Position numbers and translations under genes: made by a program. Below are positions 42,908 through 51,252 of a stretch of DNA of 64,000 nt, piece by piece. The notes under the pieces are model-generated. The model saw only the letters and a list, made by a program, of their open reading frames with translations. It had not been told where the DNA came from and made no database searches. Where the stretch lies: contig CASEKE010000045.1 of NCBI GenBank assembly GCA_949288415.1, forward strand, positions 1-64,000. Direction: 5' to 3'. Positions within the stretch are counted from its first letter, which is position 1, and every line of letters begins with the position of its first letter. The DNA is from an uncultured Spirochaetales bacterium (GTDB lineage Bacteria > Spirochaetota > Spirochaetia > Sphaerochaetales > Sphaerochaetaceae).

Positions 42908-44236
42908 TCATTCCGTGCTGTCGCTTTTGAAAACCGGCAGACGGATTTCCTCGATGAAGACTCCACCCTCGGCACGGGAGGAAAACGACCCGTTGTGATA
43001 GCCTGCGATTCTTCGGCATGTCCTGAGGCCGATGCCGGAACTGTCCTTCTTCAGAGGCTGTGGCAGAATTCCGTTGCTGATACGGATACAGACCATATCA
43101 TCTTCCCTGAAACAGGCAAAAACAACGGGAACCGACGGATCGGAATACTTTTCCACATTCGAGCTTATATTGTCAAATGCTCTGGCAAGGAGAGAGACGT
43201 CGGCCAGTACGGAACATGAAAGAGGAGAAAACGAAGCCTCCGTCATGAATCCTTTGCTCTCCAAAGAGAAAACCACATCCATCCAATACCGAGAAAAAAG
43301 CGGATAGGCATCCACCTTCTCCAGTTCCGGCAGATCCCATCCTGACGAATAGGCGAGAAGGTACTCGAAAAGCTTGTCCGCCATCGATTTTATGAGACCT
43401 GTCTTTTCGAGGCTGCGCCTGATGAAGTGCTTCATCTGTTCTTCGCTGTCGTATTTTCCGCCATCGAGAAGTTCCAGGTAGACGAGAAGAGACGTCAGGG
43501 GTGTCCTGAGGTCGTGGGACAGCGCCGTGACCAGTTCTGTGTTCTCGGCCCGGATCCGGTCCTCGGCGATCTGATGCGACACAACCGCTTTCCTGAGCTG
43601 TTCGATCCCGTTCGCCAGCTCCCCCAGTTCATCGCTTCCCTTGACGCATATCTGATAGTCCAGATTTCCGCCTGCAAGGATGTCGATTTCGGTTTTCAAT
43701 CTCTCGATATACTTGAGCTTCCGATGCACGAAGAATATGAAGCACGCATAAAACGATATGAAAGAAAAGAAGCCTGACACAACTATGGTCCAGTAGTAGT
43801 ATGCATCCCCTGAATAATAATAGAGGAACGCACTCAGGACCGTGCCGTCGCAGAGAACAAGCTCATGCCGGTTTCCCTCGTCCTCCAGAGCCGGATCGTA
43901 TACAGCCGGATTCAGTTTGATCCGCGATTTCAGTACCGACTCGTACACTATTTCATCTCCCAGATAGACGGACAGATAGACCCGATCTCCCCTGCTGCAC
44001 CATATGTCCAACGGCCTCAGGTTGGAAACCGATACATCTTCGTCCTGTACGAAGGCCTGCAGATCGTTGAAATACTTGTCTCCCATGCTGTCCATGAACT
44101 TCAGGCCGTATACGGTCCTGTCAAGTATTTCGTTGCCAAGCAGCATGAATAAGAGGAAAACGGCACCGGCGACAAAAGTCGAAACTGCAATTCCGACAAG
44201 AAGCTTGGCCTTGAGAGGGATGTGCCGGTCAGCCAA
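42908..44236 (-). CDS. Sensor histidine kinase
   Basis: Membrane-bound kinase of about 442 residues. Two membrane segments (about 10-32 and 150-175) flank an extracytoplasmic domain of some 115 residues. HAMP-like DILAGGNLDYQICVKGSDEL follows, then the phosphoacceptor SHDLRTPLTSLLVYLELLDG and the ATPase N-box FDNISSNVEKYS. G2 is SGIGLRTCRRIAGYHNG. The D-x-G-x-G (G1) motif is not evident. I place the start at a TTG (44236) overlapping the regulator's stop by eight bases, with GGGGG seven bases before it; the open frame extends further but inside the regulator gene. It pairs with the response regulator encoded just upstream. Confidence 0.9.
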   Translation of the reverse strand: MADRHIPLKAKLLVGIAVSTFVAGAVFLLFMLLGNEILDRTVYGLKFMDSMGDKYFNDLQAFVQDEDVSVSNLRPLDIWCSRGDRVYLSVYLGDEIVYESVLKSRIKLNPAVYDPALEDEGNRHELVLCDGTVLSAFLYYYSGDAYYYWTIVVSGFFSFISFYACFIFFVHRKLKYIERLKTEIDILAGGNLDYQICVKGSDELGELANGIEQLRKAVVSHQIAEDRIRAENTELVTALSHDLRTPLTSLLVYLELLDGGKYDSEEQMKHFIRRSLEKTGLIKSMADKLFEYLLAYSSGWDLPELEKVDAYPLFSRYWMDVVFSLESKGFMTEASFSPLSCSVLADVSLLARAFDNISSNVEKYSDPSVPVVFACFREDDMVCIRISNGILPQPLKKDSSGIGLRTCRRIAGYHNGSFSSRAEGGVFIEEIRLPVFKSDSTE

Positions 44237-44924
44237 TGCGGTACCCCCTGCCCCATACAGTCTGGATGATGCGGCTATTCTGGTTGTCGTCGCCGAGCTT
44301 TCGCCGTATGTTCCTGATATGGACCATGACAGTGTTGTTGGAACTATAGAAAAAAGGTTCGTTCCATACGCTTTCGTAAATATTCTGTGAGGAAAAAACC
44401 TTTCTGGGATGGGTAGCAAGAAGCAAAAGTATCCTGTACTCGATATCTGTGAGAACGACATCCCTGCCGGACATCCTGACGCTGCATTGGGAAGTATCTA
44501 TCTCGATACCGCAGGGAACCTTTACTATATTACCGGCTTCTTCATTTTTAGCTCCGTACTCGCAATAGCGTCTCAGGAGAGCCTTCACTCTGGAAACGAT
44601 CTCGCTGCACGAGAAAGGTTTTACAAGATAGTCGTCCCCGCCCACGGAAAAGCCGAGAGTCTTGTCCGAATCCTGGGACTTCGCCGTCAGAAAAAGAATC
44701 GGGACCGGCGAACGCTTACGGATTTCGGAACAGACAAGGAATCCTCCGAGATCGGGCATCATGACATCGAGGATGACGAGATCGACAGTTTCGTCCATAA
44801 TGCGCAGAACCTCTGCCCCATTCGAGGCTTCGACAACGTCATACCCCTCGCTTTCAAGCAGAAGTCGAAGGACCTCCCTTATTTCGGGATCATCATCGGC
44901 GAAAAGAATCTTGCGAGGATTCAA
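44229..44924 (-). CDS. OmpR/PhoB-family response regulator
   Basis: Regulator of 231 residues. The receiver domain has FADDDPEIREVL, the phosphoacceptor Asp in LVILDVMMPDLGG near residue 53 and the Lys of DDYLVKPFS near residue 103. The C-terminal winged helix (about 130-230) ends in RNIRRKLGDDNQNSRIIQTV and WGRGYRIG. The start codon is TTG with GGAGG five bases ahead. TTAAGA repeats between this gene and the divergent TVP38 gene are candidate binding sites. Confidence 0.95.
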   Translation of the reverse strand: MNPRKILFADDDPEIREVLRLLLESEGYDVVEASNGAEVLRIMDETVDLVILDVMMPDLGGFLVCSEIRKRSPVPILFLTAKSQDSDKTLGFSVGGDDYLVKPFSCSEIVSRVKALLRRYCEYGAKNEEAGNIVKVPCGIEIDTSQCSVRMSGRDVVLTDIEYRILLLLATHPRKVFSSQNIYESVWNEPFFYSSNNTVMVHIRNIRRKLGDDNQNSRIIQTVWGRGYRIG

Positions 44925-44948
44925 AGCTTCCTCCAGAAGTTTTTGACA

Positions 44949-44977
44949 ATTATAATGCCGGTGCAGCCCATTGTACA
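44949..44977 (-). promoter_or_regulatory. Promoter of the two-component system
   Basis: On the minus strand TGTACA and a perfect TATAAT are 17 bases apart; the TTG start lies 24 bases beyond the -10 box. Confidence 0.6.
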
Positions 44978-44993
44978 GGAATGAAGTCCGAAT

Positions 44994-45032
44994 TTAAGAT
45001 TTCTTAAGAATTTCCAAAGTCCCATATTAAGA
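44994..45032 (+). promoter_or_regulatory. TTAAGA repeats, candidate response-regulator sites
   Basis: TTAAGA occurs at 44994, 45004 and 45027. The first two are ten bases apart, one helical turn, as for OmpR/PhoB-type direct repeats. They precede a TAGACT -10-like box and the TVP38 gene, which has no clear -35 box. Confidence 0.5.
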
Positions 45033-45074
45033 ATCTTCTGATAGACTCCGTTTCAGAAAAGAACGGAAGGAACC

Positions 45075-45674
45075 ATGGAACAAGATACTGAATCTGTAGA
45101 AAAAAAAGGAATCGGAATCAGGAACTGCCTTACGATATTGCTGTTTTCCCTGCTGCTCTTTTCCATTGTTTTTCTATCGAAGGCCTATTTCTCCGGCTGT
45201 TTCGACTCCGCGGAAAGCCTGAGGGCATATATCGGAGGATTCGGGCTCTTTGCGCCGATGATACTGGTCCTGATACAGATCATCCAAGTCATACTTCCCA
45301 TCCTTCCCGGATTTCTAGGATGCATCGTCGGAGCGGGAATGTTCGGTGTATCGGGAGGATTCATATACAACTACATAGGTATAAGCACAGGATCGATAAT
45401 CGCCTTTTTCCTTGCCAGAAAATTCGGATCCGCCTTTGTGAAAAAAATGATTCCGGAAAAGAAATACGATTCGTATGTCGAATGGGTGAACACAAAAAAA
45501 AGCTATACCGTCTTTCTCTTCCTCGCAATCCTTCTACCGCTCGCCCCAGATGATTTTTTATGCTATTTCTCCGGTCTGACCGGCATGACCGCAAAGAAGT
45601 TCATATGGATCATCATATTGGCCAAACCTTGGTGCATTCTGGCTTACAGCATCATATTCGGAAAATTGATTTAA
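45075..45674 (+). CDS. TVP38/TMEM64-family membrane protein
   Basis: A 199-residue membrane protein of the VTT (DedA-like/TVP38) family. Four to five hydrophobic segments surround the family core, including VILPILPGFLGCIVGAGMFG near residue 72 and a GSIIAFFLARKFGSAFVKKM segment near residue 105. Relatives move lipids between membrane leaflets. GGAAGGA before the ATG. It heads an operon with pssA and psd, which fits a phospholipid task. Confidence 0.88.
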   Translation: MEQDTESVEKKGIGIRNCLTILLFSLLLFSIVFLSKAYFSGCFDSAESLRAYIGGFGLFAPMILVLIQIIQVILPILPGFLGCIVGAGMFGVSGGFIYNYIGISTGSIIAFFLARKFGSAFVKKMIPEKKYDSYVEWVNTKKSYTVFLFLAILLPLAPDDFLCYFSGLTGMTAKKFIWIIILAKPWCILAYSIIFGKLI

Positions 45675-45686
45675 AGGAGGTCCGCG

Positions 45687-46307
45687 ATGCTCGGATTCTA
45701 CAACTACACCGTCATTCTCACGTATCTCGGAATGGTGATATCCTTCCTGGGGATAACAGCCTCGCTGAACGGAGGACTGCATCTCGCACTGGTCTGCCTC
45801 ATGATCTCGGGAGTGTGCGACATGTTCGACGGCAAGATAGCATCGACCAGGGAACGTGACAGGAGAGAAAAAAGTTTCGGAATACAGATCGATTCGCTGA
45901 GCGATCTGATATGTTTCGGCGTGCTTCCAGCGATAATAGTGTTTCAAATTGCGTCGGAAAGCAGAAGTACGGCCTACATCTGTGCCTTGTATCTTCTGGC
46001 GGCACTGATACGACTTGCATACTTCAACGTCGAAGAGGAGGAAAGGCAGAGAAGTACAAAAAGCAACAGGGTCTCGTATCTGGGGCTTCCCGTAACGGCA
46101 GCGGCCCTTTTCCTGCCCCTTTTCATCTGTTTTGCAATTTTCTTTTCCCTGCCGACGGACAGAATAGGGAAAGCCGTACTTGCTGCCATGGGCATAGCCT
46201 TTCTCACTCCATTCCCGCTGAAAAAGCCGGCATTGAAGGGAAAGATGGCATTGCTTATATGCGGATGCGCGGAACTGTTTTTGATATTCAAGGTAAGAGG
46301 ACTATGA
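45687..46307 (+). CDS. pssA: CDP-diacylglycerol-serine O-phosphatidyltransferase
   Basis: Membrane enzyme of 206 residues making phosphatidylserine from CDP-diacylglycerol and serine. The CDP-alcohol phosphotransferase motif reads DGKIAS..(spacer)..GIQIDSLSD near residue 48, with the D-G, G-x3-D and D-x3-D elements; the Arg usual after the Ala is displaced to STRERDR. About six to seven hydrophobic segments follow. AAAGGAGG before the ATG. The next gene, psd, overlaps by four bases and uses its product. Confidence 0.9.
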   Translation: MLGFYNYTVILTYLGMVISFLGITASLNGGLHLALVCLMISGVCDMFDGKIASTRERDRREKSFGIQIDSLSDLICFGVLPAIIVFQIASESRSTAYICALYLLAALIRLAYFNVEEEERQRSTKSNRVSYLGLPVTAAALFLPLFICFAIFFSLPTDRIGKAVLAAMGIAFLTPFPLKKPALKGKMALLICGCAELFLIFKVRGL

Positions 46308-47128
46308 AGACGACAAGCGTGGAATTCGCATACAGGACGGCATTAGGCAGATTCCTGCTACGGATAATTCTGCACACGCATATGGACAGGATTGTCGTTG
46401 CATACCTGAAATCCCCGCTGTCCAGACCGCTGATCGGAAGATACATCAAAAAGCATCGCATCCCCATGGACGATTTCAAAGGAAGAAACTTCCGTACGTT
46501 CAGGGACTTTTTCGCAAGAAGGAAGGCGGATATCCGATTCGACATGGCCCCTGGACACCTGATCAGCCCCTGCGACAGTTTCCTAAGTGCCTATAGAATA
46601 GAAAAGGACAGTATTTTCAACATAAAAGGCACAGAATATTCCGTCAAAGAGCTGATCGAATCGCAGGATCTTGCAGAAGAATACAGCGGAGGGCTGTGCC
46701 TGATGTTCCGCCTGTGCGCCTCTGACTATCACCACTATTGCTATCTCGATGACGGATACCAAGGAAAGAACCACTACATACCGGGTTCGCTTCACAGCAT
46801 CCAATCTGCGGCCTACGAGAAGTATCCAGTTTTCAAGACGAACCGGCGAACATGGACGCTCATGGCGACGGAAAACTTCGGTCCGGTCATACAGGTCAAC
46901 GTCGGGGCATTCGTCGTAGGAGGCATCGTCAACCTCCAGGAAAATGCAAGGTTTTCGAAAGGAAGCGAGATGGGATACTTCGACCTGTGCGGCTCGACGA
47001 TCGTACTGCTGTTCAAGGAAAACCGGATTTCCCTTCTCAAGGAAATAGAAGAAAAAATCTTACATGGCAAAGAAGCCAGAGTGACACAAGGAATGTGGAT
47101 TGCAGATGCAATCTGCAAAAAAAAATGA
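46304..47128 (+). CDS. psd: Phosphatidylserine decarboxylase proenzyme
   Basis: A 274-residue enzyme converting phosphatidylserine to phosphatidylethanolamine. YIKKHRIPMDDFKGRNFRTF and FRDFFARR open the protein, and RLCASDYHHYCYLDDG near residue 145 holds the catalytic His. FVVGGIVNL lies near residue 205. The self-cleavage site is CGST near residue 230, in place of the common LGST, and the Ser becomes the pyruvoyl group. The start at 46304 (ATGA with pssA) is chosen over a longer open frame that runs inside pssA. Confidence 0.92.
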   Translation: MKTTSVEFAYRTALGRFLLRIILHTHMDRIVVAYLKSPLSRPLIGRYIKKHRIPMDDFKGRNFRTFRDFFARRKADIRFDMAPGHLISPCDSFLSAYRIEKDSIFNIKGTEYSVKELIESQDLAEEYSGGLCLMFRLCASDYHHYCYLDDGYQGKNHYIPGSLHSIQSAAYEKYPVFKTNRRTWTLMATENFGPVIQVNVGAFVVGGIVNLQENARFSKGSEMGYFDLCGSTIVLLFKENRISLLKEIEEKILHGKEARVTQGMWIADAICKKK

Positions 47129-47152
47129 CATTTACTCGCGGAACAGAGGAAT

Positions 47153-47188
47153 GAAAAAGGGACCGATGCCCGCAGGCAGGAGTCCCTT
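47153..47188 (-). terminator. Intrinsic terminator of the GH63-like gene
   Basis: On the minus strand AGGGAC...GTCCCT with an inner GCC/GGC stem is followed by TTTTTCATT. It lies about 20 bases after the stop of the gene at 47207-48631 and close to the convergent psd gene. Confidence 0.75.
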
Positions 47189-47206
47189 CGCATAAGCTCC
47201 GTTTTC

Positions 47207-48631
47207 TTAGAGTTTGTCGATCAGCATGCTGCACTTTCCTGACGGAATGGGCAGTGTCTTCTTCTTGTCCTCGTCGAGGATCTGTATAGTGAAGTAGTAG
47301 AGCTTCTCGCTTTCGAGCCTTATCTCCCATCCTCTCTGGTTCTTGTTCGAAAGGATAGTGATGTTGTTCTTCTTCAGGGAGAGCTTCTCGATTCCCATCG
47401 CCTCGAGCGACTGCATGGTCCAGTAGACGGTCTTTCTGGGAAGCGAAATGTCCAGTCCGATTATGTCCTCGATTGCAAGAGTTATGGATATCAGGCCAAG
47501 CTGCGGAAGGCATCGCTTGCGGTTCTCCTTTCCTCCGCTGAGGACGGGGGCCGCGCCCTCGCTCATCGGCTTGTATATCTCCCAGCAATCTCCCATGACC
47601 TCCTCTCCGGGATGGAGAGTATCAAGGATGAAATAGAGATGTCTTATCGCGCACTCGCGAGCGAATATGAAAGAATTGTAGTTCTGCAGTCCCTTGACGA
47701 CCATATAGGTTGCAAACGGAACGACTCCGCATCTGTAGCCGTCGCCGTTCTCGTTGTAATACTTGGAAGACACAGGAACCGTCGGGAACGGGTTGTCGGT
47801 TCCGAACTCCTTGTCGTCCTTCAGCTGGTCGATGAGGAAAGAGGCATATTCGTCGTTGGGGATAACGGCAAGCAGCGTCCAGTAGCATCCGATGTGCTTG
47901 TTGCGTATGATGTTCTCGTTCTCGTCGAGATCGTAGTAGAACTTGTCCTCCGGAGACCACATCATGCTGTTGATTCTCGTCTTCAGAGCAAAGTAGATGC
48001 GCTTATAGCGGAACGCAAGCTCCTTGTCGTTGAGGATGTCACCGATGTACGACATATAAAGCGCCGCCATGGCAACCATAGCATTGTAGTCTATCGTGTA
48101 TACGGCACCTTCCCTTTCCAGGCCAAGCATCTCGGTAGCCTCATAGGGAACGCGGAAAAGGCCGTTCGGCTGCTGGAAATTGGCCCTAAGCCAATCGAAA
48201 TATTTCTCCATGTAAGGCACGACATCCTTGAGCCTCTTCTTGTTTCCTATCTTGTGGTAGAATACGAACTCGACATAAGGGAAAAGAGGCAGGGAGGCTC
48301 CCAGAGGGTTTCCTTCGCTGACCACAGGCTCCAGAGTCTCAATGTCATATCCTGCCGCGATCGAACCGTCTTCCTTCTGTCTCGCATAGAAGAAATCGAC
48401 AAGGGAATATGGGCTGTAGGTCTGATTGCTGTAGGAAAGGAAAAGAGAAGACAGCATGGCATCGAAAAGCCTCAATTCCTTCCCGTAACCTTGGGTGAAG
48501 AACCCTTCCTCGAAGTTCGGGTTGTCATCGGCGGTCTTCCAGTGCTCATCGATCCACACCCAGGTTCTATCATACATGTCGACAAAATCCTGGTCGTAAA
48601 AATGTATTCTTGGAACGTAATCCTTTACCAC
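47207..48631 (-). CDS. GH63/trehalase-like (alpha/alpha)6-barrel glycoside hydrolase
   Basis: A 474-residue protein with the look of MGH1/GH63-type or trehalase-like barrels. It has VDMYDRTWVWIDEHW near the N-terminus and GFFTQGYGKELRLFDAMLSS near residue 40. VYTIDYNAMVAMAALYMSYI comes near residue 175, and CYWTLLAVIPNDEYA and EEVMGDCWEIYKPMSEG near residue 355. I infer hydrolysis of an alpha-glucoside-type bond, with the substrate unknown; no signal peptide is seen. The start is taken as GTG at 48631 with GGAG six bases ahead; a TTG 24 bases earlier has no ribosome site. Confidence 0.78.
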   Translation of the reverse strand: MVKDYVPRIHFYDQDFVDMYDRTWVWIDEHWKTADDNPNFEEGFFTQGYGKELRLFDAMLSSLFLSYSNQTYSPYSLVDFFYARQKEDGSIAAGYDIETLEPVVSEGNPLGASLPLFPYVEFVFYHKIGNKKRLKDVVPYMEKYFDWLRANFQQPNGLFRVPYEATEMLGLEREGAVYTIDYNAMVAMAALYMSYIGDILNDKELAFRYKRIYFALKTRINSMMWSPEDKFYYDLDENENIIRNKHIGCYWTLLAVIPNDEYASFLIDQLKDDKEFGTDNPFPTVPVSSKYYNENGDGYRCGVVPFATYMVVKGLQNYNSFIFARECAIRHLYFILDTLHPGEEVMGDCWEIYKPMSEGAAPVLSGGKENRKRCLPQLGLISITLAIEDIIGLDISLPRKTVYWTMQSLEAMGIEKLSLKKNNITILSNKNQRGWEIRLESEKLYYFTIQILDEDKKKTLPIPSGKCSMLIDKL

Positions 48632-48690
48632 AAAAAACTCCGTAAAAACAGGCAAAAATCGTGAATTTTCGTCCTAAAATCGCATCATAT

Positions 48691-48719
48691 AGAATAAATT
48701 GTTTGAGCTAGATTGTCAA
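48691..48719 (-). promoter_or_regulatory. Promoter of the GH63-like gene
   Basis: On the minus strand TTGACA (48719-48714) and TATTCT (48696-48691) are 17 bases apart, giving a leader of roughly 55 bases. Confidence 0.75.
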
Positions 48720-48811
48720 ACTATTTTTCATTGCAATTTTTTCTTACAAAATAAGAAATTAAAAATTAATTCAAAATTTGACAAGCCTGTACGGCAACAT
48801 GACGGGAAATA

Positions 48812-49750
48812 TCAGGACCGGAGCGAAGACGCGGGGGCGAAAATTCTCATGCAACGTGCAAGCAGGCATATGTCATACTCCATTCCGTCATTGATGGCCA
48901 TCATCTCGCCGTCCACATGGCTTGTAATGTTCGCACGTTCGGAAAGTATCCTGACCTTTCTGACCTTTGCAGTATGGAATGTCTTCTTGTTGTCGACATG
49001 GGTTCCCCTGATGAACTGCATTGCAGCCACGAACAGAGAGAAGCTGGAAAGGGGCCTTTTGGTATACATCAGATCGAAGTATCCGTCATCCAGAACGGCA
49101 TTTGGAGCAAGCATGAATGCGCTGCCCATCCTTCTTCCCAGACAGATAGACACCTGCTGAGTCTGAAGAAGCACTTCCTCTTCGTCGTCGATCAGTTTCA
49201 GAAGATATGGTTTGGGTGGAGCCAAAAGGATTCCGATGAAAGCCACTATATAGCTGGGCATGCCGTTGAGATGCTTGAATCTCATTGCACGATAGTTCAC
49301 AAGAGGCTCGAAACCGTACCCGTTCCCGTTCAGAAAGTACCTTGAACTGTCCTTGACAAGGTCTGTCACCTTCCCGAGATCCACTTTCCTGACACAGCCT
49401 TCCACTATTATCTGGGCAGCCTTCCTGACGTCGGTCGGAATGCCCAGAGAGTATGCATAATCGTTGCCTCGACCTATCGGGATGATTCCAAGCTTGACAC
49501 GCTCCGGATTGTTCGATTTCATTATCCCGTTCACGACTTCGTTGACCGACCCGTCACCGCCTGCCGCAACAATCACGTCGAAGCCTTCGTTGGCCGCCTG
49601 CGTGGCAAGCTCCTCGGCATGGTCCGGACCTCTGGTATATGCGACGGAGACACTTATCGAATGCTCCTTGAAAATGTCGACTATCTCGCGGGCCTTTTCC
49701 ATTCCCTTGCCTTTCTTGGCATTCGGATTGATTATCAGCAGAACGTCCAT
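48812..49750 (-). CDS. Diacylglycerol kinase-family lipid kinase
   Basis: A 312-residue DagK/YegS-type kinase. LLIINPNAKKGKG at the N-terminus, the nucleotide-binding VIVAAGGDGSVNEVVNG near residue 60 and IIPIGRGNDYAYSLG near residue 90 are intact; FDLMYTKRPLSSF and HVDGEMM lie in the C-terminal beta domain. It phosphorylates diacylglycerol or a related lipid at the membrane. GGGGAG before the ATG. Divergent from the MATE gene. Upstream of the GH63-like gene but separated by AT-rich DNA with a separate promoter. Confidence 0.92.
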   Translation of the reverse strand: MDVLLIINPNAKKGKGMEKAREIVDIFKEHSISVSVAYTRGPDHAEELATQAANEGFDVIVAAGGDGSVNEVVNGIMKSNNPERVKLGIIPIGRGNDYAYSLGIPTDVRKAAQIIVEGCVRKVDLGKVTDLVKDSSRYFLNGNGYGFEPLVNYRAMRFKHLNGMPSYIVAFIGILLAPPKPYLLKLIDDEEEVLLQTQQVSICLGRRMGSAFMLAPNAVLDDGYFDLMYTKRPLSSFSLFVAAMQFIRGTHVDNKKTFHTAKVRKVRILSERANITSHVDGEMMAINDGMEYDICLLARCMRIFAPASSLRS

Positions 49751-49805
49751 GGCTTCTCCCCTGTACCAATTCTACAAAATGGTTTTTCCTCTTGCAACAA
49801 TGCTC

Positions 49806-49834
49806 TTTAACCTTTCATTTCTTTCTGATAGATT
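49806..49834 (+). promoter_or_regulatory. Promoter of the MATE gene, predicted leaderless
   Basis: TTTAAC (49806-49811) and TAGATT (49829-49834) are 17 bases apart; the ATG follows eight bases later and no ribosome site is present. Confidence 0.6.
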
Positions 49835-49842
49835 ACATTGCT

Positions 49843-51189
49843 ATGCAGTACGGACATCTTTACAGGAGACTTTTCTCTATAACATTTCCAATAATGATAC
49901 AGAACCTGATCTCCTCGTCTCTTTCTTTCGTCGATACTCTGATGATCGGGCAGATCGGGCAGGACCAGATTGCCGCCGTCGGCATAGCGAACCAGGTATT
50001 CTTCCTGATCAGTCTCTTCTTCTTCGGCATCGCAAGCGGTACAAGCATATATCTCAGTCAGTACTACGGTGCAGGAGAGACGGACAAGATGGAAAAGACC
50101 ATGGCATTTGCAACGGCTATCTGTCTGGCAGGAGCTATGGTCATAAGCGCGTTCTCATTCATCAGACCGGATCTGATCGTCCGTATTTTCACAGAAGATC
50201 CCGCAGTCATCGAACCCGGTGTGGAATACCTCAAGGTAGTCGCATTCAGCTATATGTTCTCTGCCGCCTCATCCACGCTGTCGATCGGATTCAGAAGCAT
50301 CAACAAAGCCCATATACCTATGACGGTCACGCTGATATCGCTGACGCAGAACGCGATTGGAAACTACTTGCTGATCTTCGGCATAGGACCGTTCCCCGAG
50401 ATGGGCGTTGCCGGAGCGGCTCTTTCTACAGCACTCGCCCGCCTCGTAGAGCTTGTCGTGCTCATCGCCTTCACCTGGGGAGGGAAAGCCCCTTTCGCAT
50501 TCCGCGACAGGAAGGCATTCTCCTGGGACAGGGACTTCAGGATAGCATTTTCGTCGACAAGTCTTCCCGTGATGTTCAACGAAGTCTTCTGGGCTATCGG
50601 CATGATATTGTACAAGGTCGCATACTCCAGACTCGGTACCGAAGCGCTGGCGACGATCAACATAACGGAAAGCATAGCGAACTTCTTCTTCATAGCGATG
50701 ATGGGAGTAGGAAACGGAACCACCATTCTGCTTGGAAACATACTCGGTTCAGGAGACCGGAATACGGCAATCGCATTCTCGAAGAAGATATTGGTACTAT
50801 CTGTCGGAATAGGATTCTTGATGCTTGCCCTGGAATTCTCGACCGCACCGCTGTTCGCCTCCTGGTTCAACGTAGGTCCGGCGGTATTCGCATCGGCGGT
50901 GACATGTCTCAGGATATGCGCCCTTGCCCAGCCGCTCAAGAGCATCAACATGACGAACGTGGTCGGAATACTTCGCTCGGGTGGAGATACGAAGGCGGCG
51001 ATGCTGTGCGAGATCATCGGACTTTACGTCGTGGGAGTTCCTCTGTCTTTCATTGCAGTGCTCGTCTTAGGCCTTCCCCTTCCGGTAGTCTATGCCGTGA
51101 CCGCACTCGAGGAACTGACGAAGCTGATATTGGGAATGCATCGATACAGAAAAGGAATCTGGGCAAAAGTCCTTTCAGGCCGGGCTTGA
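49843..51189 (+). CDS. MATE-family efflux protein
   Basis: A 448-residue multidrug/toxin exporter with twelve membrane segments. The N-terminal MATE signature SITFPIMIQNLISSSLSFVD and GQIGQDQIAAVGIANQ, and the matching second half beginning FSSTSLPVMFNEVFWAIGMI, are present. It uses a Na+ or H+ gradient, substrate unknown. A longer open frame starts at 49792, but the promoter boxes lie within it, so the ATG at 49843 is preferred. Confidence 0.93.
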   Translation: MQYGHLYRRLFSITFPIMIQNLISSSLSFVDTLMIGQIGQDQIAAVGIANQVFFLISLFFFGIASGTSIYLSQYYGAGETDKMEKTMAFATAICLAGAMVISAFSFIRPDLIVRIFTEDPAVIEPGVEYLKVVAFSYMFSAASSTLSIGFRSINKAHIPMTVTLISLTQNAIGNYLLIFGIGPFPEMGVAGAALSTALARLVELVVLIAFTWGGKAPFAFRDRKAFSWDRDFRIAFSSTSLPVMFNEVFWAIGMILYKVAYSRLGTEALATINITESIANFFFIAMMGVGNGTTILLGNILGSGDRNTAIAFSKKILVLSVGIGFLMLALEFSTAPLFASWFNVGPAVFASAVTCLRICALAQPLKSINMTNVVGILRSGGDTKAAMLCEIIGLYVVGVPLSFIAVLVLGLPLPVVYAVTALEELTKLILGMHRYRKGIWAKVLSGRA

Positions 51190-51235
51190 TTTCTACGGCT
51201 TATGTGCCATTGTTCCACAACTTTCCTTTCGCCTG

Positions 51236-51244
51236 TGCTATAAT
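51236..51244 (+). promoter_or_regulatory. Extended -10 promoter of nagA, predicted leaderless
   Basis: TGCTATAAT ends eight bases before the nagA ATG. No -35 box at normal distance and no ribosome site are seen. Confidence 0.65.
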
Positions 51245-51252
51245 CAATCAAT

